From Variovorax sp. CF079 (lineage in GTDB: Bacteria > Pseudomonadota > Gammaproteobacteria > Burkholderiales > Burkholderiaceae_C), in the NCBI RefSeq assembly GCF_900101545.1, contig NZ_FMZU01000003.1, forward strand, positions 283,815-347,814: a stretch of DNA of 64,000 nt, given 5' to 3'. Made by a program: the position numbers and the translations under genes. A model generated the notes under the pieces. That model made no database searches. It saw only the letters and a list, made by a program, of their open reading frames with translations, and had not been told where the DNA came from. The number at the start of each line of letters is the position of its first letter. The stretch's first letter is position 1. Of this stretch, positions 6,850-16,623 are shown in pieces.

Positions 6850-9809
6850 GCAGCGACGACACCCCCCTGGACGGCTGCCACTGCTGCGAAGGCCAGGCCG
6901 AGCCCGGCGTCGTCTACAACGCGCCCGGCCTGTCGGCGCTGTCCTGGCGCATCGACACCCAGCCCGGCTTCTACCAACGCATGCTGGCCCGCCTGCCGCT
7001 GTGGCATGTGCCCGGCGTGCCGGCGGATGCGCCGCGCCCGCTCGCCGCGCTGCGCACCCGCGAACCCGATGACGCGGCCATCGCACTGGTGGACGCGTCG
7101 GCCTGCGTGGCCGACGTGCTGACCTTCTACCAGGAGCGCATCGCCAACGAGGGGTTCCTGCGCACCGCCACCGAACGTCGCTCGGTGCTGGAGCTGGCGC
7201 GCGCCGTCGGCTACGAGCTGCGGCCCGGTGTCGCCGCCAGCGTGCACCTGGTCTTCACCGTGGAGGACGCAACCGGCGCCCCGGGCATCTGCACCATCGC
7301 GGCCGGCGCGCCGGTGCAAAGCGTGCCGCCGCAGGGCAAGCTGCCGCAGGTCTTCGAGACCAGCGAGTCCATCGTCGCGCGCGCCGAGTGGAATGCGCTG
7401 CAAGCGCGCCAGACCCGGCCGGCCGACATGGCCGTGCTCGAGGTCGACGGCAAGCCGCGCCTGGCCATGCTCTATCCCGAAGGCAGCCTGGCCAGCGAGA
7501 CCGCCGGCCTGCACCCGGGTGTGAGCAGCGGCAACCTGTTCCGGCTCGACCCCGGCCTGGCCGTCGAGCCCACGGTCGATGCGCTCGACGTCGCGCGCGT
7601 GTACCTCTCCGACCAGGCCAGCGGCATCCAGGCCGGCGAGCTGCTGCTCTTCGTCGGCAAGAACGGCAGCCAGCTGCGCCACCTGGTGCTGCGCGCGCTG
7701 GAGGTGGAGGACGAGCCCGCCCTGCGCCGCGTGCGCATCGAGCTGGAGCAATTGCCCGACCCGGTGACACCGGCCGCGCCCCCGCTGCTGCACTGGGCGG
7801 TGCCGATCCTGTCCTTCTCCTTCGGCGGCTACGCGCAGGCGCAGGTCGAGAGCGTACCGTTCACCAGCAGCGCGCTGGGCAGCACCATCGCCAGCAAGAG
7901 CTGGAAGGAGAACGAGCTGCAGGCCATGATCGCGATTCAGGGCTGGAGCAGCCTGCAGCTGGTGCAGGCCATCACGGGCAGCCTCAAGCCGCCGGTCAAG
8001 CCGGTGGCGCCCGAGGCCGGCGCCTTCAGCTTCTCGCAGCGGCTGGGCTTCTTCGGGCACAACGCGCCCAAGTGGGGCTCGCTGCCGGCCACCAACACCA
8101 AGGAGCCGGTCTACACGAGCGGCTGGGACGACGGCGACCCGCTCTCCGCCGGTGGGTCCTTGAGCGCGAGCCGCCGCATCTGGACCGACTCGCAGGGCAC
8201 CAGCAACCTGGCCAGCACGGTGCTGCCGCCCTGCCATGCGCTGCTGGAGCGCCCGGTGCCCAAGCTCGCGCCCGGCAGCTGGATGGTTTTCGACGCGCCC
8301 AGCGAGAACGCCACCGCCTATCCCTTGTTCGACGCCCGCGAAATCTCGCGCGCCGACTATGGCCTGTCGGCGCGTGCCACGGCGCTGCGGCTGGCCGACG
8401 GCAGCGGCCAGCCGCGCAGCACCACGCCGTCGGAGGACTTCCTGTTCCGCGACACGACGGCCCATGTCGCCAGCCGGCGCCAGCCGCTGGCCGAGCTGCC
8501 GATCGAGTCGCCCGTGGAAGCGGGCAGCAAGCGCATCGAGCTCACGACCATGGTGCTGGGCCTGGCGCACGGCCAGCCGCTGGCTTTCGTCGGCCCGCGG
8601 TACGACCTGCCCGGCGTGGATGCGGCCGAGATCGCGCTGCTCGACGAGGTGGTGCACGGCGCCGGCCGCAGCGTGCTGGTGCTGCAGCAGCCGTTGACGT
8701 ACAGCTACGTGCGCGAGGACCTGCTGATCCACGCCAACGTGGTCCGCGCCACGCATGGCGAGAGCGTGCAGGAGATGCTGGGCAACGGCGACGCGAAGGA
8801 GCCCTTCCAGCGCTTCACCTTGCGCAAGCCGCCGACCACGCACCTGACGGCGGCCTCGGCCAGCGGCGTGAAGAGCACGCTGGAGCTGCGCGTGAACGGG
8901 CTCTTGTGGACCGAGCAGCCCTCGCTCTACGGCGCGGCGCCCGACGATCATGTCTACACCACGCGCATCGACAACGAGGCACGCATGGAGGTCCTGTTCG
9001 GCGACGGCCGCAGCGGCGCCCGCCTGCCCAGCGGCCAGATGAACGTGCAGGCGCGCTACCGCAGCGGCATCGGCCCCGACGGCGAAGTCGCGGCGCGCAC
9101 CCTGACCATGCTGCGCGCCATGCCGCTGGGCCTGCGCGGCGTGAGCAACCCGCTGCCGGCCAGCGGCGCCCAGGGGCCCGAGCAACTGGACGACGCAAGG
9201 CGAAACGCGCCGCTGACCTTGCTGGCCTTCGAGCGCGTGGTCTCGCTGTCCGACTACCAGGACTTCGCCCGCGCCTTTCCCGGCATTGGCAAGGCGCGCG
9301 CCGACCTGGCATGGGTTGACGGCAGCTCCCGCGTGTTGCTGTCGGTGGCCGGCGCCACTGGCGGCGCACCGGGCGACGAGGTCATGGACAACCTGCGCCA
9401 AGCCATCGCCGACCTGTCCGACCCGTCGCAGCCCTTCGTGCTGGGCGCCTCGGTGCTGCGCTACTTCCGCTGCACGGCGCGTATCGCGATCGATCCGCGC
9501 TACGAAGCCGACACCGTGCTCGCGGCTTGCAGGACGAAGCTTCAATGGGCCTTCGGTTTCGATGCGCGCGACCTGGCGCAGTCGGTCACGGCGGCCGAAC
9601 TGCTCGCGCTGCTGCACCAGGTGCCGGGCGTGGTGGCGGTCGACCTGGACGTGCTGCAGCCCTACGGCGAAAGCACGGCGGCCGACAGCGACCTGCAGGT
9701 CGTGCCGGCGTTCGGCGGGCGCTGGGACAGCGCGGCCAAGGCGATGAGACCGGCTGAATTGATGCTGCTGAACCCCGCGGCACTCGAACTGTCGGAGGCC
9801 GCGCTATGA
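6846..9809 (+). CDS. Large baseplate assembly protein, gpJ-like (second of two)
   Basis: 987 residues. The N-terminus has the Cys-rich DGCHCCEG motif, followed by a wedge-type segment (LVDASACVADVLTFYQERIANEGFL, about 78-102) equivalent to the FRADE/YFQD block of the first J protein. The C-terminal third repeats the J signature: FGDGRSGARLPSG, then FERVVSLSDYQDFARAFPGIGKA. It overlaps its neighbours by 4 bp on both sides. It is likely the Afp12-like partner of the preceding gene and reaches outward to the fibre proteins. Confidence 0.82.
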   Translation: MSSDDTPLDGCHCCEGQAEPGVVYNAPGLSALSWRIDTQPGFYQRMLARLPLWHVPGVPADAPRPLAALRTREPDDAAIALVDASACVADVLTFYQERIANEGFLRTATERRSVLELARAVGYELRPGVAASVHLVFTVEDATGAPGICTIAAGAPVQSVPPQGKLPQVFETSESIVARAEWNALQARQTRPADMAVLEVDGKPRLAMLYPEGSLASETAGLHPGVSSGNLFRLDPGLAVEPTVDALDVARVYLSDQASGIQAGELLLFVGKNGSQLRHLVLRALEVEDEPALRRVRIELEQLPDPVTPAAPPLLHWAVPILSFSFGGYAQAQVESVPFTSSALGSTIASKSWKENELQAMIAIQGWSSLQLVQAITGSLKPPVKPVAPEAGAFSFSQRLGFFGHNAPKWGSLPATNTKEPVYTSGWDDGDPLSAGGSLSASRRIWTDSQGTSNLASTVLPPCHALLERPVPKLAPGSWMVFDAPSENATAYPLFDAREISRADYGLSARATALRLADGSGQPRSTTPSEDFLFRDTTAHVASRRQPLAELPIESPVEAGSKRIELTTMVLGLAHGQPLAFVGPRYDLPGVDAAEIALLDEVVHGAGRSVLVLQQPLTYSYVREDLLIHANVVRATHGESVQEMLGNGDAKEPFQRFTLRKPPTTHLTAASASGVKSTLELRVNGLLWTEQPSLYGAAPDDHVYTTRIDNEARMEVLFGDGRSGARLPSGQMNVQARYRSGIGPDGEVAARTLTMLRAMPLGLRGVSNPLPASGAQGPEQLDDARRNAPLTLLAFERVVSLSDYQDFARAFPGIGKARADLAWVDGSSRVLLSVAGATGGAPGDEVMDNLRQAIADLSDPSQPFVLGASVLRYFRCTARIAIDPRYEADTVLAACRTKLQWAFGFDARDLAQSVTAAELLALLHQVPGVVAVDLDVLQPYGESTAADSDLQVVPAFGGRWDSAAKAMRPAELMLLNPAALELSEAAL

Positions 9810-12112
9810 GTCTGCTCACCCCTGAACGGCTCTACCAGCTGCTGCCGGTCATCCACCGACTGCGCGATGGCGAGCAGGGGGCGCCGCTGCGCGCGCTGCT
9901 GGCCGTGATCGAAAGCGAACTCGAGGCGGTGGAAGCCGACACCGCGCGCCTGTACGACAACTGGTTCATCGAAACCTGCGACGAATGGACCGTGCCCTAC
10001 ATCGGCGACCTGCTGGGCGCGCGGCCGATCCGGCCGGTGCCCTCGGCCGGCGTCAGCACGCGCGCCTGGGTCGCCAACACCATCGCCTACCGCCGCCGCA
10101 AGGGGACGGCGCTGGTGCTGGAGCAACTGGCGCGCGACGTCACCGGCTGGCCCGCCGCGGCGGTGGAGTTCTTCCAGCGCCTGGGCACGACGCAGCACAT
10201 GAACCATGTGCGCCTCAAGCCCACCGCGACGGCCTGCGTGCGCGATGCCGCGGCGGCCGAGCTGGCGCAGGCCTCGGCGGGCGCGTTCGATCCCTTCGCC
10301 CACACGCTGGAGGTGCGCAATGCCGCCACGCGCGGCGGGCGCTTCAACATCCCCAACGTCGGCATCTACCTGTGGCGGCTGCGTTCGCAGTTCCTGGGCA
10401 CCGGCGCGCCGGGTGCGCCGGCCGACATGACGACGGCCGACTTCATCAGCGCACGCCTCAACGCCGAAGGTTTCTGGCACATGCATCCGGCCGGCGTGGA
10501 CGCGCCCCTGTTCAACCGCCCGCGCACCGAGACCGGCATCGGCGCCATCACCCAGGCCGCGCGCGAGGAGAACGCCAGCGCACCCCTGCGCGAACTGGCG
10601 CTGCATGCCGAGCTGGAACGGCTGCGGGCAGGACAGGCCGAGCCGGCGCCGCGCTTCATGACCGAGCGCGATCCCGTGCTGCGCTGCTTCGTGCAACTGG
10701 CCGGCGAGACGCTGCCGGTGGAGGTGCCGCGCGAAGACATCTGCATCTGCGAGATCCCCGACACGGTTGAACTGGCGATTCCCACGCCACGCGCGCTGGC
10801 ACTGGACCTGCGGCGCGGCCGCATCGGCTTTCCCGCCGCGCTCGAGGTGGAGCGCGTGTGGCTGCATGCGGCCCACGGCAGCGTGGCCGACATCGGTGGC
10901 GGCCCCTACGAGCGCAGCGCGGCCCTTCGCGCGGCCAACCGCGCGGCCGACGGCAGCACGGCCGAAGAAGACCCGGGAGGCTTCTTCGACCCCGAGGTCT
11001 GGCAGGTGGGCGTGTCGCACCTGCTGCCCGACGACGGCGGCGGCACCTTGTTCGCCACGCTGCGCGAGGCGGTCGAGGCCTGGAACGCGCAACCGGCCGG
11101 GCGCACCGGTGTCATCGTCGTCATGGACAGCCTGTCGGAGATCGACACCGCGTCCGCGCTGGAGATCGAGATCCCGGAAGCCTCGCAGCTGCTGGTGGTG
11201 GCGGGCCAGTGGCCGCTGCAGCCTATCCCCGGCGCACCGCCCGGCAGCGTGGAGCGCGTACCCGGCCGCTTCGAGGCGCGGCAGGTGCGCGCGCATTGGC
11301 AAGGCCGGCTGCAGGTGCGCGGCGCGGCCGATGCCGATGCGGCAAACCCCGGCGCGCTGTTCCTGCATGGCCTGCTCTTGCAAGGGCCGCTGCTGGCATC
11401 CGGCAACCTGGGGCAACTGGAGCTCGCGCACTGCACGCTGCTGCCCGACACCGTGCTGGGCGCGCAGCACCTGACGGTGGGCGCCGACAGCCCGCGCCTG
11501 CAGTTGCGGCTGCTGCAGAGTCTTTGCGCGCCGATCGCCGTGGCGGGCCCGGTGCGGGGCGTGGAAGTGGCCGACGGCATCATCGGCCTCGCCGACGGCA
11601 CGGCGACGGCCGCGCTGGACGCGCCCGAGGCCGCGCTGGACCTTCAGCGCGCCAGCTTCTTCGGTGCCGTCAATGCGCTGTCGCTCAACGCCAGCGACTG
11701 CATCTTCGACGCGCCGGTGCTGGCCGAGCGACGCCAGATCGGCTGCGTGCGTTTCAGCTACGTACCCCCGGCATCGCAGGTGCCACGGCGCTACCGCTGC
11801 CAGCCGCAACTGGAGACCGAGGCGCGCATCGCCGCCCTGCCCTCCACCGCCACGGCGGCCGAGAAGGACACCGTGCGCGCCGAGGTAGAGGCCACGGTGC
11901 GGCCGCTGTTCGTCTCGCGCCGCTACGGCGACCCGGCACTGGGCCAGCTGGAGCTGCGCTGCGCGGTTCAGATCCGCACCGGTGCAGCCAGCGGCGCCGA
12001 GATGGGCGCCTACGAACACCTGCAGCAGCCGCAGCGCGAGGCCAACCTGCGCGACGCGCTGACCGAATACCTGCGCCTGGGCCTGGCTGCCAGCGTGCAT
12101 TTCGCCAATTGA
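9806..12112 (+). CDS. Phage tail protein I-like baseplate protein
   Basis: 768 residues. The first 130 residues match tail protein I of eCIS: LYQLLPVIHRLRDGE, then VPYIGDLLG and an AWVANTIAYRRRKGTALVLEQLARD block, which binds the J ring. The remaining 600 residues are beta-rich and Asp/Gly-rich and probably form an outward arm. The ATG overlaps the J2 stop as ATGA; the next gene follows after 10 bp with AGGAGG before its ATG. Confidence 0.8.
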   Translation: MSLLTPERLYQLLPVIHRLRDGEQGAPLRALLAVIESELEAVEADTARLYDNWFIETCDEWTVPYIGDLLGARPIRPVPSAGVSTRAWVANTIAYRRRKGTALVLEQLARDVTGWPAAAVEFFQRLGTTQHMNHVRLKPTATACVRDAAAAELAQASAGAFDPFAHTLEVRNAATRGGRFNIPNVGIYLWRLRSQFLGTGAPGAPADMTTADFISARLNAEGFWHMHPAGVDAPLFNRPRTETGIGAITQAAREENASAPLRELALHAELERLRAGQAEPAPRFMTERDPVLRCFVQLAGETLPVEVPREDICICEIPDTVELAIPTPRALALDLRRGRIGFPAALEVERVWLHAAHGSVADIGGGPYERSAALRAANRAADGSTAEEDPGGFFDPEVWQVGVSHLLPDDGGGTLFATLREAVEAWNAQPAGRTGVIVVMDSLSEIDTASALEIEIPEASQLLVVAGQWPLQPIPGAPPGSVERVPGRFEARQVRAHWQGRLQVRGAADADAANPGALFLHGLLLQGPLLASGNLGQLELAHCTLLPDTVLGAQHLTVGADSPRLQLRLLQSLCAPIAVAGPVRGVEVADGIIGLADGTATAALDAPEAALDLQRASFFGAVNALSLNASDCIFDAPVLAERRQIGCVRFSYVPPASQVPRRYRCQPQLETEARIAALPSTATAAEKDTVRAEVEATVRPLFVSRRYGDPALGQLELRCAVQIRTGAASGAEMGAYEHLQQPQREANLRDALTEYLRLGLAASVHFAN

Positions 12113-12122
12113 GGAGGACACC

Positions 12123-15100
12123 ATGAAAGCCGATCTCTCGCGCGAGACCTTCGCGCCCGGCGCGCACTACACCGCCGTGCGCGTGCAGCAAGGCCGCGTG
12201 ATCACCGATGCTGATTTCAACGAGCAGGGCGACATCACGCGCCACCGCGCCGAGCGGCTGGCCGAGGATGTGATCGGCGTCAGCGGCGCGCCGGCCGAGA
12301 ACGCCGGCTTCGCGCTGTCGGCCGGCATGGGCGCGCTGGCGGTGCACGCGGCCGACGCCAACAGCGTCTGGATCGCCGGCGAGGATGGCGCGCTGCTGGT
12401 CAGCACCAACGGTGGTGCGGCCTGGACCCTCGCCAGCACCGGCAGCACGCGGCACCTGCGCGCCATCGGACGCGCCGCCAACACCGGCTGGGCCGTGGGC
12501 GACGGCGGCACCGTGCTGCGCACCAACAACGCGGGCAGCAGTTGGACCGTGCAGAACTCCGGCAGCCTGCAGACGCTGCGCGGCGCGGCGGTGTTCGATG
12601 CACAGCACGCGTGGGCCGTGGGCGACGGCGGCCTGGTGCTGCGCACCGTGGACGGCGGCGCCAACTGGACGCGTCACGCCGGCGGCGTGGACCGGCTGTA
12701 CGCCGTGGCCTTCGCCAGCGCGCAGGACGGCCTGGCCGTGGGGCCGGGCGGCGCCATCGTGCGTACGACCGACGGCGGCGCGGCCTGGAGCCGCGTGGAC
12801 AGCGGCAGCACCGCCACGCTGCGCGCGGTGTCGCTGACCGGCGGCCAGGCCTGGGCGGTGGGCGATGGCGGCACCGTGCTGCGCAGCATCGACGGCGGCG
12901 CCACCTGGACGGCCACCACCAGCGGCAGCACCGCCAGGCTGCGCGCCGTGCGTTTTCGCGACGCCAACAACGGCTGGATCGCCGGTGACGACGGCACGCT
13001 GCTGGCCACGACCAACGGCGGCAACACCTGGAGCGCGCAGCCCGTGGCCGCAAGCCCGGCGCTGGCCGGGCTTGCAGTGGCCGGCACCGAGGCGCCCTGG
13101 CTGGTCGGCGGCGGCCAGGCCTGGCGCGTGGCCGCCACCGGCGCCGGCGCGCCCGCGGCACTACCGGCGGCCAGCCTGCGCATCGGCGCGGGCCGCTACT
13201 ACGCGCAGGGCCAGCTGTGCGAATGGGAGCAGGCCTTCTCGCTGGCCAACCAGCCCGACGGCGGCGTGCCGTTTCGGCTCGCGGCTGGCACGCACCTCAT
13301 CTACCTGCGCGCCTGGCAACGCCATGTGAGCGCGCTGGAGGCCCCCGGCATTCGCGAGGTGGCGCTGGGCGGGCCCGACACGGCCACGCGCGCACAGCAG
13401 GTGGCCCAGGTGCGCGCGCTCGCCCTGCCGGCTGCGCCCAACAACGCCGCCTGGCACTGTGGCGCCGACGTGGCCGCCTGGACCGCTCTGACCGCGCCGC
13501 CGGCCGCCCGCCTGGCCGCCCGCGCCGAACCCGAGCTGGCCGCGACCGGCGTCTGCGAGATCGCCGCCAGCGCAGGCTACCGCCGGCTGGAGAACCAGCT
13601 CTACCGCGTGGAAATCCACGCCGTGGACACGACCGGCGCAGCCAGGTTCAAGTGGTCGCGCGAGAACGGTTCGGTCGCCTACGCGGTGCAGGAAGTCAGC
13701 ATCGACACCGCCGCCAACCGCACCACGGTGCGTCTGGCCGCACGCGGCCGCGACGCCAACCTGGACCTGGCCCTGCACGACCGCGTGGAACTGGTCGACG
13801 ACGAGGCCGAGCTGCAGGGCCGCGCCGGCCAGCTCTTCGAGTACCTGCACGATGGCAACGATGCGCTGGAACTGGTGCTGGCCGGCGTGCCCGCCGGCAC
13901 GCTGGGCCAGGACCCGGCGCGCCATCCGGTGCTGCGGCGCTGGGACCACACGCCGACCGCGGTCGGCGAGAACGCGCTGGCGGTGGAGGAAGGCGACTGG
14001 ACCACGTTGGAGGACGGCGTGCAGATCCGCTTTGCGCCCGGCAGCAGCTACCGCCCGGGCGACTACTGGCAGATCCCGGCGCGCACCGTCACGGCCGACG
14101 TGGAATGGCCGCGCGACGGCGACGGCGAACCCGTCGCCGAGCCTCCGGCCGGGGTGCGCGACGGCTGGGCCCGCCTGGGCCTGGTGACGGTGGATGCCAA
14201 CGGCCTGGTCACGGCCATCTCCGACTGCCGCGACCTGTTCCCGCCGCTCACCAGGATGACGCAACTGCTTTATGTGGGTGGCGACGGCCAGGACACCACG
14301 CCCGGCGGCGCGTTGCCCGAGCCGCTGCGCGTTCGCGTGATGCGCGGCGCACTGCCGGTGCCCGGCGCGCGCGTGCGCTTCACCGTGGAGGTCGGCGCCG
14401 GCAGCGTGGGCAGTCCGCCGGCCAACGCCTTCGACGCGAGCTGCAACGCCCAGGGGCTGGCCGAATGCCCATGGCAGCTGGGCACGCCGCAGCACCAGCG
14501 CGTGCGCGCGCATCTGCTGACCAGCGGCGGCAGCCCCGTGTCCGAGCAGGTGCTGGTGTTTGCGGCCACGGCCTCGACACCGACCACCAGCGATGGGGGT
14601 GGCGGCTGCGAGATCACGATCGGCGAGGGGGGCAACTTCCCTGAACTGAATAGCGAACTGCTGGAGAAGCTTCTGGCTGCGCGCCCCTCGCTGTGCATCT
14701 GCTTCTTGCCAGGCCAGCACCGCCTGGAGGCCGGCCTGCAGCTGGACGCGGCGAACACGCGACCCGCGCGGCGCCTGTCGCTGCACGGCTGCGGGCCTAC
14801 GGCGGTGATCGCGGCTACCGGCCCGATCGCCCTGGCCGGCCTGGCCGCGCTGGAACTGCGCGACCTGCAGCTGACGCTGAGCGGCCGCGCGCTGATCGCG
14901 CTGAACAACAACGCCCAGGTTGAACTCGACGGCGTGCACGTGGCCGGCAGGAACGACAGCCAGCTGCCCTGGCTGGCCGTGGGCAACGCGCGCGTGCTGC
15001 GCATGCGCGGTTGCACGCTGCCGGCGGCGATACGAGCAGCGGCTGTGTTCCAGGAGATCACCAGCGTCTGCGAAATCACGCACTGCCAGTTCGCGGGCGA

Positions 15101-15554
15101 CGTGGCGTTCTACGGCATCCCCGACCCCGAAGTGCCGCGCGAAGCGTTGCTGCGCGCGCTGCAGCCCGGCGATTTTGAGGTCCAACCCGGCACCGGCCAA
15201 CTGGTCTTCGCGCACAACCTGGTGACGCGGCTGGCGCTAGGCGCGGAAACCATCAAGCTGCTGACCGTCAGACAGGCACGGGGCCTGTTCCAGACCGTGG
15301 TGCTGACGGGCAACACCTTCACGGCCGACATGGTGGTTTGTGCCGGCATCTTCATGAGCGTCATCGGCAATCACTTCACCGCCGCTGAAACGCGCGCCAA
15401 CACCTACGGCATGATGGTCGCGCGCCGCGCCGCCGCGAGCGGCAACGTTGGCGAGCTGTTCGGCGACCACGCGACGCTGTGGTTCCTTGTGACGAAGGGC
15501 GAATTCCGCGGCGCGGCAAACATGGTGTTCACGATTCCGCAGTCGGTGTCGTAG
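12123..15554 (+). CDS. Giant DUF6519 / Ycf48-repeat / beta-helix tail protein
   Basis: 1143 residues, preceded by GAGGAGG. Three parts are visible. Residues 1-55 (MKADLSRETFAP, QQGRVITDADFNEQGDI) are the DUF6519 N-terminus found in eCIS loci. Residues about 75-325 hold six units of about 42 residues with the pattern W.VGDGGTVLRT.DGG..W, a Ycf48/BNR-like beta-propeller. Residues about 830-1143 alternate short strands and turns and contain HLTSGGSP, NNNAQVELDGVHVAG and VFQEITSVCEITHC, consistent with a right-handed beta-helix. This is the most distal gene of the operon and a good candidate for the receptor-binding fibre. It contains several Cys residues, unusual in this operon. Confidence 0.75.
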   Translation: MKADLSRETFAPGAHYTAVRVQQGRVITDADFNEQGDITRHRAERLAEDVIGVSGAPAENAGFALSAGMGALAVHAADANSVWIAGEDGALLVSTNGGAAWTLASTGSTRHLRAIGRAANTGWAVGDGGTVLRTNNAGSSWTVQNSGSLQTLRGAAVFDAQHAWAVGDGGLVLRTVDGGANWTRHAGGVDRLYAVAFASAQDGLAVGPGGAIVRTTDGGAAWSRVDSGSTATLRAVSLTGGQAWAVGDGGTVLRSIDGGATWTATTSGSTARLRAVRFRDANNGWIAGDDGTLLATTNGGNTWSAQPVAASPALAGLAVAGTEAPWLVGGGQAWRVAATGAGAPAALPAASLRIGAGRYYAQGQLCEWEQAFSLANQPDGGVPFRLAAGTHLIYLRAWQRHVSALEAPGIREVALGGPDTATRAQQVAQVRALALPAAPNNAAWHCGADVAAWTALTAPPAARLAARAEPELAATGVCEIAASAGYRRLENQLYRVEIHAVDTTGAARFKWSRENGSVAYAVQEVSIDTAANRTTVRLAARGRDANLDLALHDRVELVDDEAELQGRAGQLFEYLHDGNDALELVLAGVPAGTLGQDPARHPVLRRWDHTPTAVGENALAVEEGDWTTLEDGVQIRFAPGSSYRPGDYWQIPARTVTADVEWPRDGDGEPVAEPPAGVRDGWARLGLVTVDANGLVTAISDCRDLFPPLTRMTQLLYVGGDGQDTTPGGALPEPLRVRVMRGALPVPGARVRFTVEVGAGSVGSPPANAFDASCNAQGLAECPWQLGTPQHQRVRAHLLTSGGSPVSEQVLVFAATASTPTTSDGGGGCEITIGEGGNFPELNSELLEKLLAARPSLCICFLPGQHRLEAGLQLDAANTRPARRLSLHGCGPTAVIAATGPIALAGLAALELRDLQLTLSGRALIALNNNAQVELDGVHVAGRNDSQLPWLAVGNARVLRMRGCTLPAAIRAAAVFQEITSVCEITHCQFAGDVAFYGIPDPEVPREALLRALQPGDFEVQPGTGQLVFAHNLVTRLALGAETIKLLTVRQARGLFQTVVLTGNTFTADMVVCAGIFMSVIGNHFTAAETRANTYGMMVARRAAASGNVGELFGDHATLWFLVTKGEFRGAANMVFTIPQSVS

Positions 15555-15814
15555 CGGGGCCGAGCAGCCGCGCCTTTCAAGGAGCGTCAGATGCGCTGCG
15601 CACCGTCTTTTGAACGTTTGACAACCGGTCTCACAGAGGACAGTGCAGAACGCACTCGAACCCGTCGAGTTTCGTCTAGACCCTGCACCTTACCGACTAC
15701 CCAACTGTCTGCAAATCAAGTTGGTTCGCCCCGATCGTCCAGGCTGACGCTAGATAAGCGGCGGAACGAAGCGAAGACGCTAGTAGTGGGTGCCCCAGGA
15801 TAATAGGTCCAATT
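15555..15814. other. 260-bp gap after the eCIS operon
   Basis: No convincing gene, tRNA or strong terminator was found. The only open frame (70 codons from 15591) has atypical composition and no ribosome site that stands out. The base composition is lower in GC than the eCIS genes, which fits a boundary between two acquired modules. Confidence 0.5.
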
Positions 15815-15842
15815 GTCCGAAATTTATATATAAAGTTCGGAC
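15815..15842. promoter_or_regulatory. Distal AbiEi-type operator palindrome
   Basis: 28-bp inverted repeat with half-site GTCCGAAATTTAT and an AT core (TTTATATATAAA). It is nearly perfect: one pair mismatches. Its start is exactly 56 bp before that of a second, perfect copy. AbiEi antitoxins are known to bind two inverted repeats before their own gene and repress the operon. Confidence 0.8.
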
Positions 15843-15870
15843 ACGCTGTGGTTCTGATGGCTTGCCATCT

Positions 15871-15898
15871 GTCCGAAGTTTATATATAAACTTCGGAC
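15871..15898. promoter_or_regulatory. Proximal AbiEi-type operator palindrome
   Basis: Perfect 28-bp palindrome with half-site GTCCGAAGTTTATA. It ends 11 bp before the ATG of the antitoxin gene, and the AT core (TATATATAAA) could include the -10 element, so protein bound here would block transcription. The AAAGGG at 15899-15904 between palindrome and ATG is the ribosome site. Confidence 0.85.
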
Positions 15899-15909
15899 AA
15901 AGGGTTCAA

Positions 15910-16623
15910 ATGTCCCACACCGTAGATCGCATTACAGCCATGCTCGACGCCGCCGCGCCTGGCTATGTTTGGGTCCCCACTGACTTCGCCGCGTTGGGAA
16001 CGCGCGCCGCCATCGACAAGACGCTGCAACGCATGGTCGCGCGTGGCGCGTTGCGCCGGATCGACCGCGGCTTGTATGACCGCCCCGCCCTCAACAGTCT
16101 CACCAAGCGTCCCGCTTCACCTGACTACCGTGCAGTGGTCGATGCGCTCGCGCGGCGCGACCAGGCGCGCATCCTCGTCGATGGAATGACAGCAGCCAAC
16201 GACCTCGGGCTGACCGATGCCGTTCCGGCGCGCGTCACGATCTACACAGATACGCAGCCCCGCTCCATCCACCTCGACAAGCTCACCATCGAGTTCAAGC
16301 CGACTGCGCCGAGCCGCCTCTATTGGGCGGGTAGACCGGCCATGCGGGTCGTCCAGGCGTTGCACTGGCTCAGGGACACGCTCCCCGGAGACGGTGACCG
16401 CATCAGAAAGATGCTTGCGCGCCTTCTCAGCGATCCGAAACACGGTGACAACATCCGGAGTGATTTGACGCAAGGCTTCAGCGTTTTGCCCGCGTGGATG
16501 CAAAGCTTCCTGAGGACCATCCCGGGCTTCGACCCGATGCCAGCCACTGATCCACCTGATCCGGCAAGGGCCGCCTCACGGCGCAAGCCTTCGCCCGCCC
16601 GCACCCCGGCGGAGCCGCGATGA
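15910..16623 (+). CDS. abiEi: AbiEi-family antitoxin
   Basis: 237 residues from the ATG at 15910; a longer frame from 15790 would run through the operator and is rejected. The N-terminal winged helix (VPTDFAALGTRAAIDKTLQRMV, then GALRRIDRGLYDRP) is the signature of AbiEi/DUF6088 antitoxins, which repress the operon and counteract the toxin. The C-terminal part has the YTDTQPRSIHLDKLTIEF strand pair. The last 25 residues are Pro/Arg/Ala-rich. The stop overlaps the toxin start by 4 bp (ATGA), the normal arrangement for this type IV-like pair. Confidence 0.88.
   Translation: MSHTVDRITAMLDAAAPGYVWVPTDFAALGTRAAIDKTLQRMVARGALRRIDRGLYDRPALNSLTKRPASPDYRAVVDALARRDQARILVDGMTAANDLGLTDAVPARVTIYTDTQPRSIHLDKLTIEFKPTAPSRLYWAGRPAMRVVQALHWLRDTLPGDGDRIRKMLARLLSDPKHGDNIRSDLTQGFSVLPAWMQSFLRTIPGFDPMPATDPPDPARAASRRKPSPARTPAEPR

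Noticed and set aside
1..15554. T6SS or prophage interpretation of the left region
   Set aside because: Hub and spike are separate genes, there are two giant J-like proteins and a DUF6519 protein, and no TssJLM, ClpV, terminase, capsid or lysis gene. eCIS fits better.
15591..15803. 70-codon frame after the eCIS operon
   Set aside because: Ser/Thr/Arg-rich, low-GC, no recognisable ribosome site or family.
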